Notes under the pieces: model-generated
Told to the model about the DNA's origin: nothing
Databases searched by the model: none
Seen by the model: only the letters and a program-made list of their open reading frames with translations
Program-made: the position numbers and the translations under genes
Shown here: one piece after another, positions 8,765 to 16,898 of the stretch
Layout of the letters: each line of letters starts with the position of its first letter
Position numbering within the stretch: position 1 is the stretch's first letter
DNA from: CAWIXB01 sp963839955
GTDB lineage: Bacteria > Actinomycetota > Actinomycetes > JACCUZ01
Reading direction: 5' to 3'
Assembly: GCA_963839955.1 (NCBI GenBank)
Contig: CAWIXB010000001.1
Span: 1,550,001 to 1,614,000 of the forward strand
Length of the DNA stretch: 64,000 nt

Positions 8765-10448
8765 GGGCGCGCAGCTCGTTCTCGGTCCGCTGCTGCGGTT
8801 CGTCGACGCCACGACCGCGTCCGTCTGGGTGGAGACCGACCGTCCCGCCACGGTGCGGGTGCTCGATACCGAGTCACCGACCTTCGCCGTGCACGGTCAC
8901 CACTACGCCCTCGTCGAGGTCGACGGCCTGGCTCCCGCGAGCACCACGGCGTACGACGTGCGCCTCGACGGCCGGCTCGTGTGGCCACCGCCCGACTCGC
9001 CGTTCCCGCCGAGCATGATCCGGACCTACGACGAGGCGCGGCCGCTCACCCTGACCTTCGGGTCGTGCCGCACGTCCGTCGAGCACACGCCGGAGATGAA
9101 CCGGATGCACGGCGTCGACACGATGCGGGCGTTCGCGCGCCGGATGGCGGGCCAGTCGCCCGACGCGTGGCCCGACGCACTGCTCCTGGTGGGTGACCAG
9201 GTCTACGCCGACGAGACGTCGGAGCGGATGCAAGAGCTCATCAGCAAACGCCGCAGCCTCGACGAACCGCCGGGGGAGGAGCTGGCCGACTTCGAGGAGT
9301 ACACGTACCTCTACCGGCTGGCCTGGACGGACCCGGCCAACCGCTGGCTGCTCTCGACGCTGCCGACCGCGATGATCTTCGACGACCACGACATCCGTGA
9401 CGACTGGAACACCTCGATGGCGTGGCGCCAGATGATGGCCGCAGAGCCGTGGTGGCACGACCGGATCGTCGGCGGTCTGGCGTCCTACTGGGTCTATCAG
9501 CACCTGGGCAACCTCTCGCCGGACGATCGCGCCGGCGACCCGCTGCTGGCTGCCGTGCGCGCGGCCGAGGGCGACGCCGGTGACCTCGTCGACGAGTTCG
9601 CGTGGCAAGCCGACCAGGACCCGCGCACCAACCGCTGGAGCTACGCTCGCGACTTCGGCCGGGTGCGGCTCGTCGTGCTCGACTCCCGGGCCGGCCGGGT
9701 GCTCGAGCCCGGCCACCGCGCCTTGCTGGACAAGGACGAGTGGGAGTGGTTCGAGGCGCAGGCGCGCGGCGACATCGACCACCTGCTCATCGGCACGTCG
9801 CTGCCCTACCTGCTGCCGACCGGCATCCACCTGGTCGAGGGCTGGAACGAGGCGGTCGCCGAGGGCGCCTGGGGGCCGCGGCTGGCGCGCGCCGGCGAGC
9901 GGGTGCGCCAGGCCGTCGACCTCGAACACTGGGGCGGCTTCCGGCGCTCCTTCGACGCGATGGCGCGCGTGGTCCGGGAAGTCGCGACCGGCGTGCGCGG
10001 CCGGCCGCCCGCGACGATCGTGTTCCTCTCCGGCGACGTCCACTACTCCTACCTGGCGCGGGCGACCGTGCCGGGCCAGAGCTTCCGGTCGAGCCGCATC
10101 TACCAGGCCGTCTGCTCCCCGATCCGCAATCCGCTTCCGCAGGCGATGCGCTACGCCAACGGTGTCGCGTCGTTCGGTCTCGCCCGCCTGGTCGGCCGCG
10201 GGCTGGCCCGCGCCTCCAAGGTTCGCGAGCCACCGATCTCCTGGGACGTCGAGCACGGTCCGTGGTTCGACAACGCGCTGGCGACGCTCGTCCTCGACGG
10301 GCGCTCGGCGAGCATCGTGTGGGAGAGCGGCCAGATCGCCGACTCCGGTGGCGACAGTGCCTCATCCGGCGCCGCCTCGCCCGAGGGAGCGGATACGGAG
10401 GCCGAACAGGACGTGCGGGTCGACGAGCTGCACCGGTTCGCGCTCTGA
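8757..10448 (+). CDS. PhoD-like metallophosphatase (alkaline phosphatase D family)
   Basis: 563 residues. An N-terminal beta-rich domain (about 1-95) precedes a metallophosphatase core with LTFGSCRTS, DALLLVGDQVYADE, the metal-binding IFDDHDIRDDWN and a late FLSGDVHYSYLARA. These match the PhoD family, which uses Ca2+/Fe3+ to hydrolyse phosphomonoesters or diesters. No Tat or Sec signal is visible at the chosen GTG (8757), unlike secreted PhoD, so a cytoplasmic role is likely. The start overlaps the end of the IMPase gene by 8 bp, so the two are almost certainly co-transcribed. The last 40 residues are Ser/Ala/Glu-rich and probably disordered. Confidence 0.9.
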   Translation: MTEGAQLVLGPLLRFVDATTASVWVETDRPATVRVLDTESPTFAVHGHHYALVEVDGLAPASTTAYDVRLDGRLVWPPPDSPFPPSMIRTYDEARPLTLTFGSCRTSVEHTPEMNRMHGVDTMRAFARRMAGQSPDAWPDALLLVGDQVYADETSERMQELISKRRSLDEPPGEELADFEEYTYLYRLAWTDPANRWLLSTLPTAMIFDDHDIRDDWNTSMAWRQMMAAEPWWHDRIVGGLASYWVYQHLGNLSPDDRAGDPLLAAVRAAEGDAGDLVDEFAWQADQDPRTNRWSYARDFGRVRLVVLDSRAGRVLEPGHRALLDKDEWEWFEAQARGDIDHLLIGTSLPYLLPTGIHLVEGWNEAVAEGAWGPRLARAGERVRQAVDLEHWGGFRRSFDAMARVVREVATGVRGRPPATIVFLSGDVHYSYLARATVPGQSFRSSRIYQAVCSPIRNPLPQAMRYANGVASFGLARLVGRGLARASKVREPPISWDVEHGPWFDNALATLVLDGRSASIVWESGQIADSGGDSASSGAASPEGADTEAEQDVRVDELHRFAL

Positions 10449-10659
10449 CCTCGGATCATCGATGCGGGGGTGGACGGAACGGTCGGGTCGTCAAGGTCCG
10501 GACATGGATGCGGCCAAGAAGTACGACGCAATGGCTTCTCAGCGGGCCTCCGTGGCCGCCTGAGACCAATGCATCGTCATTTCTGGCCGCATGGCAACTA
10601 ATCCGGCCCGCAATGGCGCGAGTGACGGTGCCGTCCACCGCAAGGTGCGAGGCCGGCGG

Positions 10660-10827
10660 TTAGGACGCCGGCTTGTCGGCCTCGTGCTCGCTGACCAGCC
10701 GCTCCAGCGATTCGAGCTCGCCTTGGCGGACGGCGACGTCGTACACGTCGCTCTCACGCTCGGCGTGGTCGAGGGCGCGCCGGGCGGCGTGGATGCGGCC
10801 ACGGATCTCGCTCAGGAACTCGCTCAT
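10660..10827 (-). CDS. Small hypothetical protein (55 aa)
   Basis: A 55-residue, highly charged, almost certainly helical protein beginning MSEFLSEIRGRIHAARRAL. Heptad-like spacing of Leu/Val/Ile suggests a helical hairpin or coiled coil. ATG 10827 is chosen over a longer frame to 10893 because GAGG and GGGAGG lie in the 15 bases before it and the extension is Pro/Gly-rich. Codon use has strong third-position GC, supporting a real gene. There is no membrane segment and no recognised domain. It converges with the PhoD-like gene across a 211-bp gap in which I see nothing further. Confidence 0.65.
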   Translation of the reverse strand: MSEFLSEIRGRIHAARRALDHAERESDVYDVAVRQGELESLERLVSEHEADKPAS

Positions 10828-11191
10828 GCCTCCCAGCCTCTCACCGTCACCCGGATGCTCGATGACGGGCAGCCTCGCGGGACCGGTTCTCACGCAGGGC
10901 AGAGCGCGGTTGCGTGGCCTATGTCACTGACGGCGAACTGTCCCGAAACGTCCGACTCTTGAGCATGTCGGGCCAACTGCGCACACTGCGGGCAAAGATG
11001 GGCTACGATCCGCCCCGCGTCAAGGCGCGGACCCAGCCGGCAGGTGTCTAGAAGCCTGTGCCGTCGGAGGGGGCACAAAAGCGTTGCCCCGCGCGTTACA
11101 CGGCCCGCACGACACGATCGCCCGATCCGAGCCCCAGGATCGCACCACAGTGGCAAACCTAGCCACCCTAGAGAAAGGGTGACTTCTCCCT
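10828..11191. other. 364-bp intergenic region, promoter and leader of DUF4193 gene
   Basis: No protein gene is supported here. A TACGAT hexamer at 11004-11009 is a good -10 candidate for the plus strand and would give the DUF4193 mRNA an untranslated leader of about 175 nt, long for this genome, where most genes look leaderless or have short leaders. Two hairpins that cannot form together lie inside this leader (listed separately). The ORF on the opposite strand (11156-10890) is Cys/Arg-rich and looks like a chance frame. Confidence 0.5.
11057..11090 (+). promoter_or_regulatory. Pair of mutually exclusive leader hairpins
   Basis: TGTGCC (11057-11062) can pair with GGCACA (11072-11077), and GGGGCA (11070-11075) can pair with TGCCCC (11085-11090). 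The two stems share bases 11072-11075, so only one can form at a time. They lie about 100 nt before the DUF4193 start codon. A switching leader is possible, but stems of six pairs are expected by chance in such GC-rich DNA. Confidence 0.3.
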
Positions 11192-11491
11192 ATGGCAACT
11201 GACTACGACTCCCCGCGCAAGACCGATGACGAGATGTCCGAGGACAGCCTCGAGGAGCTGAAAGCCCGTCGGGCCGACAAGTCGGCCGGCACCGCCGACG
11301 TCGACGAAGCCGACCTGGCCGAGTCTCTCGAGCTGCCCGGCGCCGACCTGTCCAACGAAGAGCTCTCCGTCCGCGTCCTGCCGAGACAGGCCGACGAGTT
11401 CACCTGCTCGAGCTGCTTCCTGGTCCACCACCGCAGCCAGCTCGCGAAGCAGAAGGGCTCGCGGCTCATCTGCAAGGACTGCGCCGCCTGA
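11192..11491 (+). CDS. DUF4193 zinc-ribbon protein
   Basis: 99 residues. The first 65 are acidic and probably disordered; the C-terminus forms a zinc-ribbon-like unit with Cys72-x2-Cys75 (TCSSC) and Cys94-x2-Cys97 (CKDC), followed by only two residues. This is the DUF4193 family, found in nearly all actinobacteria and of unknown role; the metal site is predicted from the cysteine spacing. ATG 11192 has AGAAAGGG about 11-18 bases upstream. The gene has a long leader with possible alternative hairpins, suggesting post-transcriptional control. It is followed within 20 bp by the next gene on the same strand. Confidence 0.92.
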   Translation: MATDYDSPRKTDDEMSEDSLEELKARRADKSAGTADVDEADLAESLELPGADLSNEELSVRVLPRQADEFTCSSCFLVHHRSQLAKQKGSRLICKDCAA

Positions 11492-11510
11492 TCCGGGGCA
11501 CAGTCCCTCT

Positions 11511-12314
11511 ATGGCGGATCCCATTGCGGATGACTCCGCACCCGACCCACGGACGCCCTCGTTTCGCGAGCCCACCGAAGACGGCAAGGTCGGCGAGCTG
11601 GTAGCTCGCCTCGTCGACTCCACCGCCGATGAGGTCGAGAACGCTCGCGAGCGAGGGCGGACCTTCGGTGAACTGACCCGCGTCCTCGCCACGTCTGCTC
11701 GAACCGCCGGACGACGGTCGGTGGGCGGTGGCCGCTGGCTGACCGAGGTGTTCGTCGACGCCGCCCCGCGCATCCCTCTGCGCACCCTCGCCACCCTGCA
11801 CGCTCAACATCCGGGCCTGGACCGCGAGGACCTCGCCCAGACACTGATCTCCGGCGCCGCGAAGGCTACCGCCACCGTGGGCGCGGCCGGCGGCGCGCTG
11901 GCAGCCGTCGAGTTCGCCGCGCCGCCCACGCTGCTGACGACACCGGTGCAGATCGCGGCCGAGACGCTCCTGATCGCGGGAGTCGAGATGAAGCTGATCG
12001 CCGAGCTGCACGAGGTCTACGGCCTCGCCGCGGAGGGCCCGGCGCGCGGGCGCGCCACGGCGTACCTGGTCGCGTGGACGAACCGCCGCGGCATCGACCC
12101 GCTCGACCCGGCCTCCCTCGCCGTCGCTCTCGGCGCCACCGCCAAGCACGCGCTTCGCCGCCGGCTGCTGCGCCGCGCCGGCCGGAACCTCTCCACCCTT
12201 GGGCCGATGATGTCCGGGGCCGTGGCGGGCAGCATCGTCAACCACCGTGAGACGCGTCGCCTCGGCGACCAGGTTCGCGCCGACCTCCGCGGCCGGGCCA
12301 GGTCGGCGGGGTAG
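11511..12314 (+). CDS. Conserved hypothetical protein, possibly EcsC-like
   Basis: 267 residues. After a polar 60-residue head the protein has a Gly/Ala-rich hydrophobic block (about 120-165: TATVGAAGGALAAVEFAAPP and PVQIAAETLLIAGVEMKLIAE) and a second helical Ala-rich part with many Arg near the C-terminus. The block resembles EcsC-family proteins, which are soluble, membrane-associated and of unknown function, but I am not certain of the assignment. ATG 11511 follows a CACAGT hexamer by six bases. It lies 19 bp after the DUF4193 gene and converges with the DUF3093 gene with a 1-bp gap. Confidence 0.75.
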   Translation: MADPIADDSAPDPRTPSFREPTEDGKVGELVARLVDSTADEVENARERGRTFGELTRVLATSARTAGRRSVGGGRWLTEVFVDAAPRIPLRTLATLHAQHPGLDREDLAQTLISGAAKATATVGAAGGALAAVEFAAPPTLLTTPVQIAAETLLIAGVEMKLIAELHEVYGLAAEGPARGRATAYLVAWTNRRGIDPLDPASLAVALGATAKHALRRRLLRRAGRNLSTLGPMMSGAVAGSIVNHRETRRLGDQVRADLRGRARSAG

Positions 12315-12315
12315 G

Positions 12316-12783
12316 TCAGCGGACCGCCGTGCGTGACGCCTCGATGGCGTCCGCGAGCGCCCGCGGCCGCCGGGTTGCGACGAACCAGTAGGGCGTGGGG
12401 TCCGCAGGGTCGGCGACGTCGACGCGGACTCCCTCGGGCACCCAGCCCCGGATGAGGTGGTAGGCCGCCGGGTCGGACTCCGGTCCTCGAGTCGCCCTGG
12501 CCGCGCCGGCGTCGAGCGCCCGGGCCGGACCCAACAGGTCGACCGGGATGTGTGCCTGACCGGCTCGAAGCTCACCGTCGGCGACCTGGACACTGGCCGC
12601 CGACGCGACCAGACCCCAGGACAACAGCACACCGGGCACCACCAGCAGCGCGACTCCCCAGAGCGGCCCAAGCGCGGCGTAGAAGGACACCGCGAGCGTC
12701 GCGACGAAGAACCACCCGACGACCCAGAGCCAGACCGGTGGCCAGAGCCGTTCGTCGTAGTCCCGTCCCTCCGGCGTCTGCAC
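12316..12783 (-). CDS. DUF3093 membrane protein
   Basis: 155 residues with two adjacent transmembrane helices (about 15-35 and 38-62: WPPVWLWVVGWFFVATLAV then GVALLVVPGVLLSW) followed by a cytoplasmic or extracellular beta-rich domain ending in TPYWFVATRRPRALADAIE. This is the actinobacterial DUF3093 family; no activity is known. Start is GTG 12783. The gene is divergent from the DUF885 gene with only 29 bp between the two start codons, and homologues are often found beside dut, as here. The C-terminal domain resembles PH-like folds by its pattern, which is an inference. Confidence 0.87.
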   Translation of the reverse strand: MQTPEGRDYDERLWPPVWLWVVGWFFVATLAVSFYAALGPLWGVALLVVPGVLLSWGLVASAASVQVADGELRAGQAHIPVDLLGPARALDAGAARATRGPESDPAAYHLIRGWVPEGVRVDVADPADPTPYWFVATRRPRALADAIEASRTAVR

Positions 12784-12799
12784 CCGCCAACTGTGGCAC

Positions 12800-12805
12800 T
12801 ACGGT
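12800..12805 (+). promoter_or_regulatory. Putative -10 element for leaderless DUF885 gene
   Basis: TACGGT, followed by exactly seven bases and then the ATG at 12813. The transcript would start at or within a base or two of the start codon. The same arrangement recurs at many genes in this window. Confidence 0.6.
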
Positions 12806-12812
12806 GCCGCGC

Positions 12813-14471
12813 ATGCCGATTCCGACCGGACCGCGGGCCTTCGACCGGCTCGCGAGCGAGCTGATCGCCGATCAGCTGGCGGCCGTCCCCACCCTGGGCA
12901 GCGCGCTGGGCCTGACCGAGTACGACGACGCCCTGCCCGACCTCTCGGCCGAGGCGATCGCCGAGCGCGAGCGCGGCGAAGACGCGTGGGCAGCGCGTCT
13001 CGGTGCCCTCGCCGACGACGACCTGACGGCGGCAGAGCGCGTCGACCGCGACCTGGTGCTCATGGTGCTGCGTGGCCGCTCCCTGATGCGCGACTGGGCC
13101 GACTGGCGGCGCAGCCCGGATCACTACGCCGGCGCTGCCCTCTCGGGGGTCTTCGGTCTACTGGTCCATCGACTGCGGCCCGAGGACGAGCTGGCCGCAG
13201 CGGTCGCCGCCCGGCTGCACGCGACGCCGGACCTGCTGGCTCAGGGCACCGCCAACCTCGACCCAGCGCTCGCTCATCCCGCCCTGCTGGAGCGCAGTCT
13301 CGGCCAGGTGCGCGCGGGCGCGGCCTACTCCCGTTCGGTGGCCGGCGAGTTCGCCGACGGCCCCGGTCGGCGCCTGGTGGCCGAAGCAGGCGAGCAGGCG
13401 GCTCTGGCCTTCGAGCGATTCGGCGCTCACGTCGAGAACCTGGCGACCCGAGCGCACGGCGAATGGGCGATCGGCGAGGAGCGCTACGACGCATTGCTGC
13501 ACCACGCCGAAGGACTCGGCTACGGAACCCGCGAGCTGCGCGAACGGGGGCGGACGGCGTACGACGAGCTCGCCGCGGACATGCGCGGCCGAGCCGAGGA
13601 TCTGCGCGGCCACGACGACTGGCGCGCGGTCATCGAGGAGCTCAACGCCGACCATCCAGCGACGCCCGAGGAGATGCTGGAGCTCTACTGCGAGGCCACG
13701 GCGTCCGCAAGGGCGTTCATCGTCGAGCACGATCTCGTGACTCTGCCTCCCGGCGAACGCTGCGAGGTGGTGCCGTCGGCGCCGTTCACCCGCAGCATGC
13801 TGGCCGTGGCTCACTACATGCAGCCCCCGCCGTTCGCCCCGGCGCAGGACGGCGCCGGCCCGGTCGGCCACTTCTTCGTGCCCTACCCGCCCGACGGCGC
13901 AACACCCGAGCAGGTCGCGGAGCGGCTCGCCACCAACAACCGGCACGGGCTCTGGTCGGTCGCGGTGCACGAGGCATACCCCGGCCACCATTGGCACTTC
14001 GCGTGGCTCGCCGAGCTCAGCCGAAGAGGTGAGCCGCGACCGCTGCGCTCGGTCTTCGGGTCGACGTACTTCGTCGAGGGATGGGGCCTCTACACGGAGG
14101 AGCTGCTGCGCGAGCAAGGCTTCTTCCGTACGCCGGAGCAGCAGCTGAGCCAGCGCGACTTCCGGCTCTTCCGCGCCGCTCGCATCGTGGTCGACACCTC
14201 GCTGCATCTCGGCGAGATGACCGTCGACGAGGCCGTCGACTTCATGTCGACGAAGGCGTCGCTGTCGCGGGACACCGCGCGTGCCGAGGTGCTGCGCTAC
14301 TGCGCCTGGCCGACGCAGGCCTCGTCGTACCTCACCGGCGCCCTCGAGCTGGCCCGGATGCGCGGCCGCTGGCTCGACGAGGACCGCGGCTCGCTGCGCG
14401 ACTTCCACGACCAGGCCGCCGGGTCGGGCCGGCTACCCATCTCCCTCGTCGAGCGATCGCTGTTCGGCTGA
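12813..14471 (+). CDS. DUF885 family metallohydrolase
   Basis: 552 residues. The signature HEAYPGHHWH (residues 386-395) and EGWGLYTEE (Glu422 onward) match DUF885, a family of gluzincin-like metal-dependent hydrolases; the two His and the downstream Glu are the likely zinc ligands. No signal peptide is present. The substrate is unknown: some relatives hydrolyse peptides or esters. ATG 12813 is chosen because it is exactly 7 bases after a TACGGT -10-like hexamer and because the upstream frame is antisense to the DUF3093 gene. It is followed 14 bp later by dut. Confidence 0.88.
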   Translation: MPIPTGPRAFDRLASELIADQLAAVPTLGSALGLTEYDDALPDLSAEAIAERERGEDAWAARLGALADDDLTAAERVDRDLVLMVLRGRSLMRDWADWRRSPDHYAGAALSGVFGLLVHRLRPEDELAAAVAARLHATPDLLAQGTANLDPALAHPALLERSLGQVRAGAAYSRSVAGEFADGPGRRLVAEAGEQAALAFERFGAHVENLATRAHGEWAIGEERYDALLHHAEGLGYGTRELRERGRTAYDELAADMRGRAEDLRGHDDWRAVIEELNADHPATPEEMLELYCEATASARAFIVEHDLVTLPPGERCEVVPSAPFTRSMLAVAHYMQPPPFAPAQDGAGPVGHFFVPYPPDGATPEQVAERLATNNRHGLWSVAVHEAYPGHHWHFAWLAELSRRGEPRPLRSVFGSTYFVEGWGLYTEELLREQGFFRTPEQQLSQRDFRLFRAARIVVDTSLHLGEMTVDEAVDFMSTKASLSRDTARAEVLRYCAWPTQASSYLTGALELARMRGRWLDEDRGSLRDFHDQAAGSGRLPISLVERSLFG

Positions 14472-14472
14472 G

Positions 14473-14478
14473 TAGTGT
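14473..14478 (+). promoter_or_regulatory. Putative -10 element for leaderless dut
   Basis: TAGTGT with seven bases to GTG 14486. It starts one base after the stop codon of the DUF885 gene, so dut can be transcribed on its own as well as by read-through. Confidence 0.6.
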
Positions 14479-14485
14479 CGGGAAC

Positions 14486-15007
14486 GTGAGCCACACCGGA
14501 CCAGTCGACGTCCTGATCCGTCGGCTCGACCCCGATCTGCCGCTGCCGGCCTACGCCCACCCGGGCGACGCCGGTGCCGATCTGGTCACCGCGATCGACG
14601 TCGAGCTCGGCCCGGGGGAGCGCGCGATGGTGCCGACCGGCGTCGCCATCGCGCTGCCCGACGGCGTGGCGGCCTTCGTCCATCCCCGCTCGGGGCTTGC
14701 GGCGAAGTTCGGGGTCGGCATCGTGAACGCGCCAGGCACCGTCGATGCCGGCTACCGCGGCGAGATCACCGTGGTGCTGGTCAACCACGACACCACCGAG
14801 CGGGTGCTGCTCCGCCGCGGCGACCGCATCGCCCAGCTGATCGTGCAGCGGGTCGAGCGAGCGCGATTCCACGAGGTCGACATGCTGCCCGGTTCGGCGC
14901 GAGGCGAGGGCGGCTACGGGTCGACTGGAGGGTTCCACGACCCGACCGCGACGGGTGCAGACGACAGGCCGGCGGCAACGACCGGTGCGGACAGGAGAGA
15001 CCTGTGA
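14486..15007 (+). CDS. dut: dUTP diphosphatase
   Basis: 173 residues. All five trimeric dUTPase motifs are visible in order: HPGDAGADL (1), VHPRSGLAAKFG (2), NAPGTVDAGYRGEI (3, with the uracil-binding hairpin and catalytic Asp), GDRIAQLIVQ (4) and the C-terminal Gly-rich lid RGEGGYGSTGG (5). The enzyme hydrolyses dUTP to dUMP and pyrophosphate, preventing uracil incorporation and supplying dTMP synthesis; it is a cytoplasmic homotrimer. A further 25 residues after motif 5 are low-complexity (Thr/Ala/Asp). The stop overlaps the GTG of the DUF3710 gene by 4 bp, consistent with the dut-DUF3710 pairing widely seen in actinobacteria. Confidence 0.96.
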   Translation: MSHTGPVDVLIRRLDPDLPLPAYAHPGDAGADLVTAIDVELGPGERAMVPTGVAIALPDGVAAFVHPRSGLAAKFGVGIVNAPGTVDAGYRGEITVVLVNHDTTERVLLRRGDRIAQLIVQRVERARFHEVDMLPGSARGEGGYGSTGGFHDPTATGADDRPAATTGADRRDL

Positions 15008-15799
15008 GCGTGTTCCGACGGCGCCGTGGTGGTGCTGACAACGGCGCTGACGACGCGAGCACCGACGAGACGTACGAAGAGGCCTACGACGGCGAGACCT
15101 ACGACGACGCCGAGGTCGGCGACGACGAACTCGAGCCGGCGCCGTCCCCCTCGTCGAACGAGCCAGGCTCGCGCGGGCACGGCCCGTGGGACCTCTCGGA
15201 GGTTGACGATCCCGCCGACGGCCGTGTCAACCTCGGCGCACTCTGGCTGCCCGGCACGGAGGGTCTGGAGATCCGCGTCGAGGCCGACCAGAACACCGGC
15301 ATCATCGTCGCGGTCACCATGGTGCTGGCCGACGGCGCCTTGCAGGTGCAGCCCTTCGCGGCGCCGCGCAGCGAAGGCGTCTGGGACGAGATCCGGGCCG
15401 ACATCCGCGCGGGCATCACCAAGCAGGGCGGCGTCAGCGACGAGGTCGAGGGCGAGTTCGGCACCGAGCTGCGCACTCAGGTGTCCGTGCGCGACCAGGA
15501 CGGACGCTCCGCCGTCGCAGCCGGCACGCTTCCTGGGGGTGGACGGGCCGCGCTGGTTCCTGCGCGGTGTCCTGACCGGGCGGCCGGCGACCGACCCGAG
15601 CGGCGACGCCGCCGAGCCGCTGATGAGCCTGTTCCGCAACATCGTGGTGGTTCGCGGCACCGAGGCGATGGCACCCCGCGACCCCATCCCGCTGCGGCTT
15701 CCCGACGACCCGACGCTGGCCCAGGACGGGGAAGACGACGAGGAAAGCGACCCGCTGAGCCCCTTCCAGCGCGGCCCGGAGATCACCGAGATCCACTGA
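15004..15799 (+). pseudogene. DUF3710 family protein, single frameshift
   Basis: The gene opens with GTG 15004 (4-bp overlap with dut). Frame 1 encodes an acidic N-terminus and the family core (HGPWDLSEVDDPADGRVNLG, then the QPFAAPRSEGVWDEI and KQGGVSDEVEGEFG segments) up to about 15,525. The conserved continuation RFLGVDGPRWFLRGVLTG and MAPRDPIPLRLPDDP lies in the next frame, ending at a stop at 15799. Dropping one base near 15,524 (in AGCCGGCAC) joins the halves into a normal 264-residue DUF3710 protein. Without it, translation runs out of frame through a basic tail to 15,837. The function of DUF3710 is unknown. An assembly error and a true mutation are both possible. Confidence 0.85.
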
Positions 15800-15820
15800 G
15801 CCGGCAGTCGACACCTGGCA

Positions 15821-15826
15821 TACGCT
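15821..15826 (+). promoter_or_regulatory. Putative -10 element for leaderless OB-fold gene
   Basis: TACGCT with exactly seven bases before ATG 15834. It lies in the 34-bp gap after the DUF3710 reading frame. Confidence 0.6.
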
Positions 15827-15833
15827 GGTCGAC

Positions 15834-16217
15834 ATGAGCGAGAACTCGCCCGGCGTCCTGCGCCGCGCGCTGACACGTCTCGCGTCGTCGGCCAAGGAGC
15901 ACGAGGCCGCGGAGCTTCAGGAGGACTCCGTCCGAGTCGGCGCGAGTCTTGTGTGCGATCTGTCCCGCCACGAGCGGGTCACGGTCTGCGGCACCCTGCG
16001 CAGCGTGACGTTGCGGCCGCGGGCCGGCGTGCCGGCGCTGGTCGCTGACCTCTACGACGGAACCGGCTCGATCTGCCTGGTCTGGCTCGGCCGCAGGCAG
16101 ATCCCCGGAATCGACGCCGGCCGGTCGATCGTCTGTTTCGGCCGGGTGACCTCCGACGGTGACGCGCTCACCATCTTCAACCCTCGCTACGAGCTGCGCC
16201 CGGCCGGATCCGAGTGA
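15834..16217 (+). CDS. OB-fold nucleic acid-binding domain protein
   Basis: 127 residues. The core (about 45-120) follows a single-stranded nucleic-acid-binding OB fold: RVTVCGTLRSVTLRP, then ALVADLYDGTGSICLVWLG, then RSIVCFGRVTSDGDALTIFN, the pattern seen in RecG and tRNA-binding OB domains. Small stand-alone proteins of this type are conserved next to dut and DUF3159 in actinobacteria; their role is not established. The first 40 residues are helical and charged. The start is fixed by a leaderless-type promoter. The stop overlaps the next GTG by 4 bp, so it is translated together with the DUF3159 protein. Confidence 0.85.
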   Translation: MSENSPGVLRRALTRLASSAKEHEAAELQEDSVRVGASLVCDLSRHERVTVCGTLRSVTLRPRAGVPALVADLYDGTGSICLVWLGRRQIPGIDAGRSIVCFGRVTSDGDALTIFNPRYELRPAGSE

Positions 16218-16894
16218 GCGAGTCGGCGCCACCGCAGAGCCATCCCCCGGAGGTCGACGCCCAGACCGTCGAGGAGGTCGTGCGTCGTCGGCTCGCCGAG
16301 GCGCTGGGCGGCACTCGCGGGATGATCGAGGGCGCCGTTCCCACGATCGCCTTCACGGTGACCTATCTGCTGACGCGCGAGCTGCGCCCGGCCCTTGCCA
16401 TCGGCGTCGGAATGGCGGTCGTGCTCCTCGTCGTCCGCGTGGCGCAGCGCTCTCCCGTGCAGTTCGTCGTGAACAGCCTGGTCGGCATCGCGATCGCTGC
16501 CGTCTTCGCGCTGCGTTCGGGGAAGGCCGAGGACGTCTTCCTGCCCGGCATCATCTACAACGCCGCCTACGCCGTCGTGATGTCGCTGTCCGTGCTGGTG
16601 CGCTGGCCCGTGGTCGGTCTGATGATCGGCTCGGTGACCGGCGACCTCTCGTCGTGGCGGCAGGACCCGGGCATCGTCAAGCTCTGCAGCCGGCTGACGT
16701 GGGTGCTCGTCGTGCCGTGCGCCCTGCGCGTCGCTGTGCAGTACCCGCTCTACCTCGCCGGCGAGGTCGGCTGGCTGGGCGTCACGAAGATCGCGCTCGG
16801 CTGGCCGCTGCAGGTTGCCTCGCTGTCGGTGATGGTGCTCCTGCTGGCGCGCGGCCACACGCCGGTGCGCCCTGCCGAGGTCCGCGAAAGCTGA
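16214..16894 (+). CDS. DUF3159 integral membrane protein
   Basis: 226 residues with five to six transmembrane helices (first about 40-60, GAVPTIAFTVTYLLTREL) and a cytoplasmic N-terminus containing EVVRRRLAEALGG. This is the DUF3159 family, conserved in actinobacteria and always next to the OB-fold protein; no activity is known. GTG 16214 overlaps the stop of the upstream gene by 4 bp. A loop ending SSWRQDPGIVKLCSR lies between two helices. It converges with the trkA pair, with only 4 bp between the stops, so transcription of one locus may run into the other. Confidence 0.87.
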   Translation: MSESAPPQSHPPEVDAQTVEEVVRRRLAEALGGTRGMIEGAVPTIAFTVTYLLTRELRPALAIGVGMAVVLLVVRVAQRSPVQFVVNSLVGIAIAAVFALRSGKAEDVFLPGIIYNAAYAVVMSLSVLVRWPVVGLMIGSVTGDLSSWRQDPGIVKLCSRLTWVLVVPCALRVAVQYPLYLAGEVGWLGVTKIALGWPLQVASLSVMVLLLARGHTPVRPAEVRES

Positions 16895-16898
16895 TCTC

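Noticed and set aside
10504..10563. 19-codon ORF after the PhoD-like gene
   Set aside because: Too short, no ribosome site beyond chance and mid-level third-position GC.
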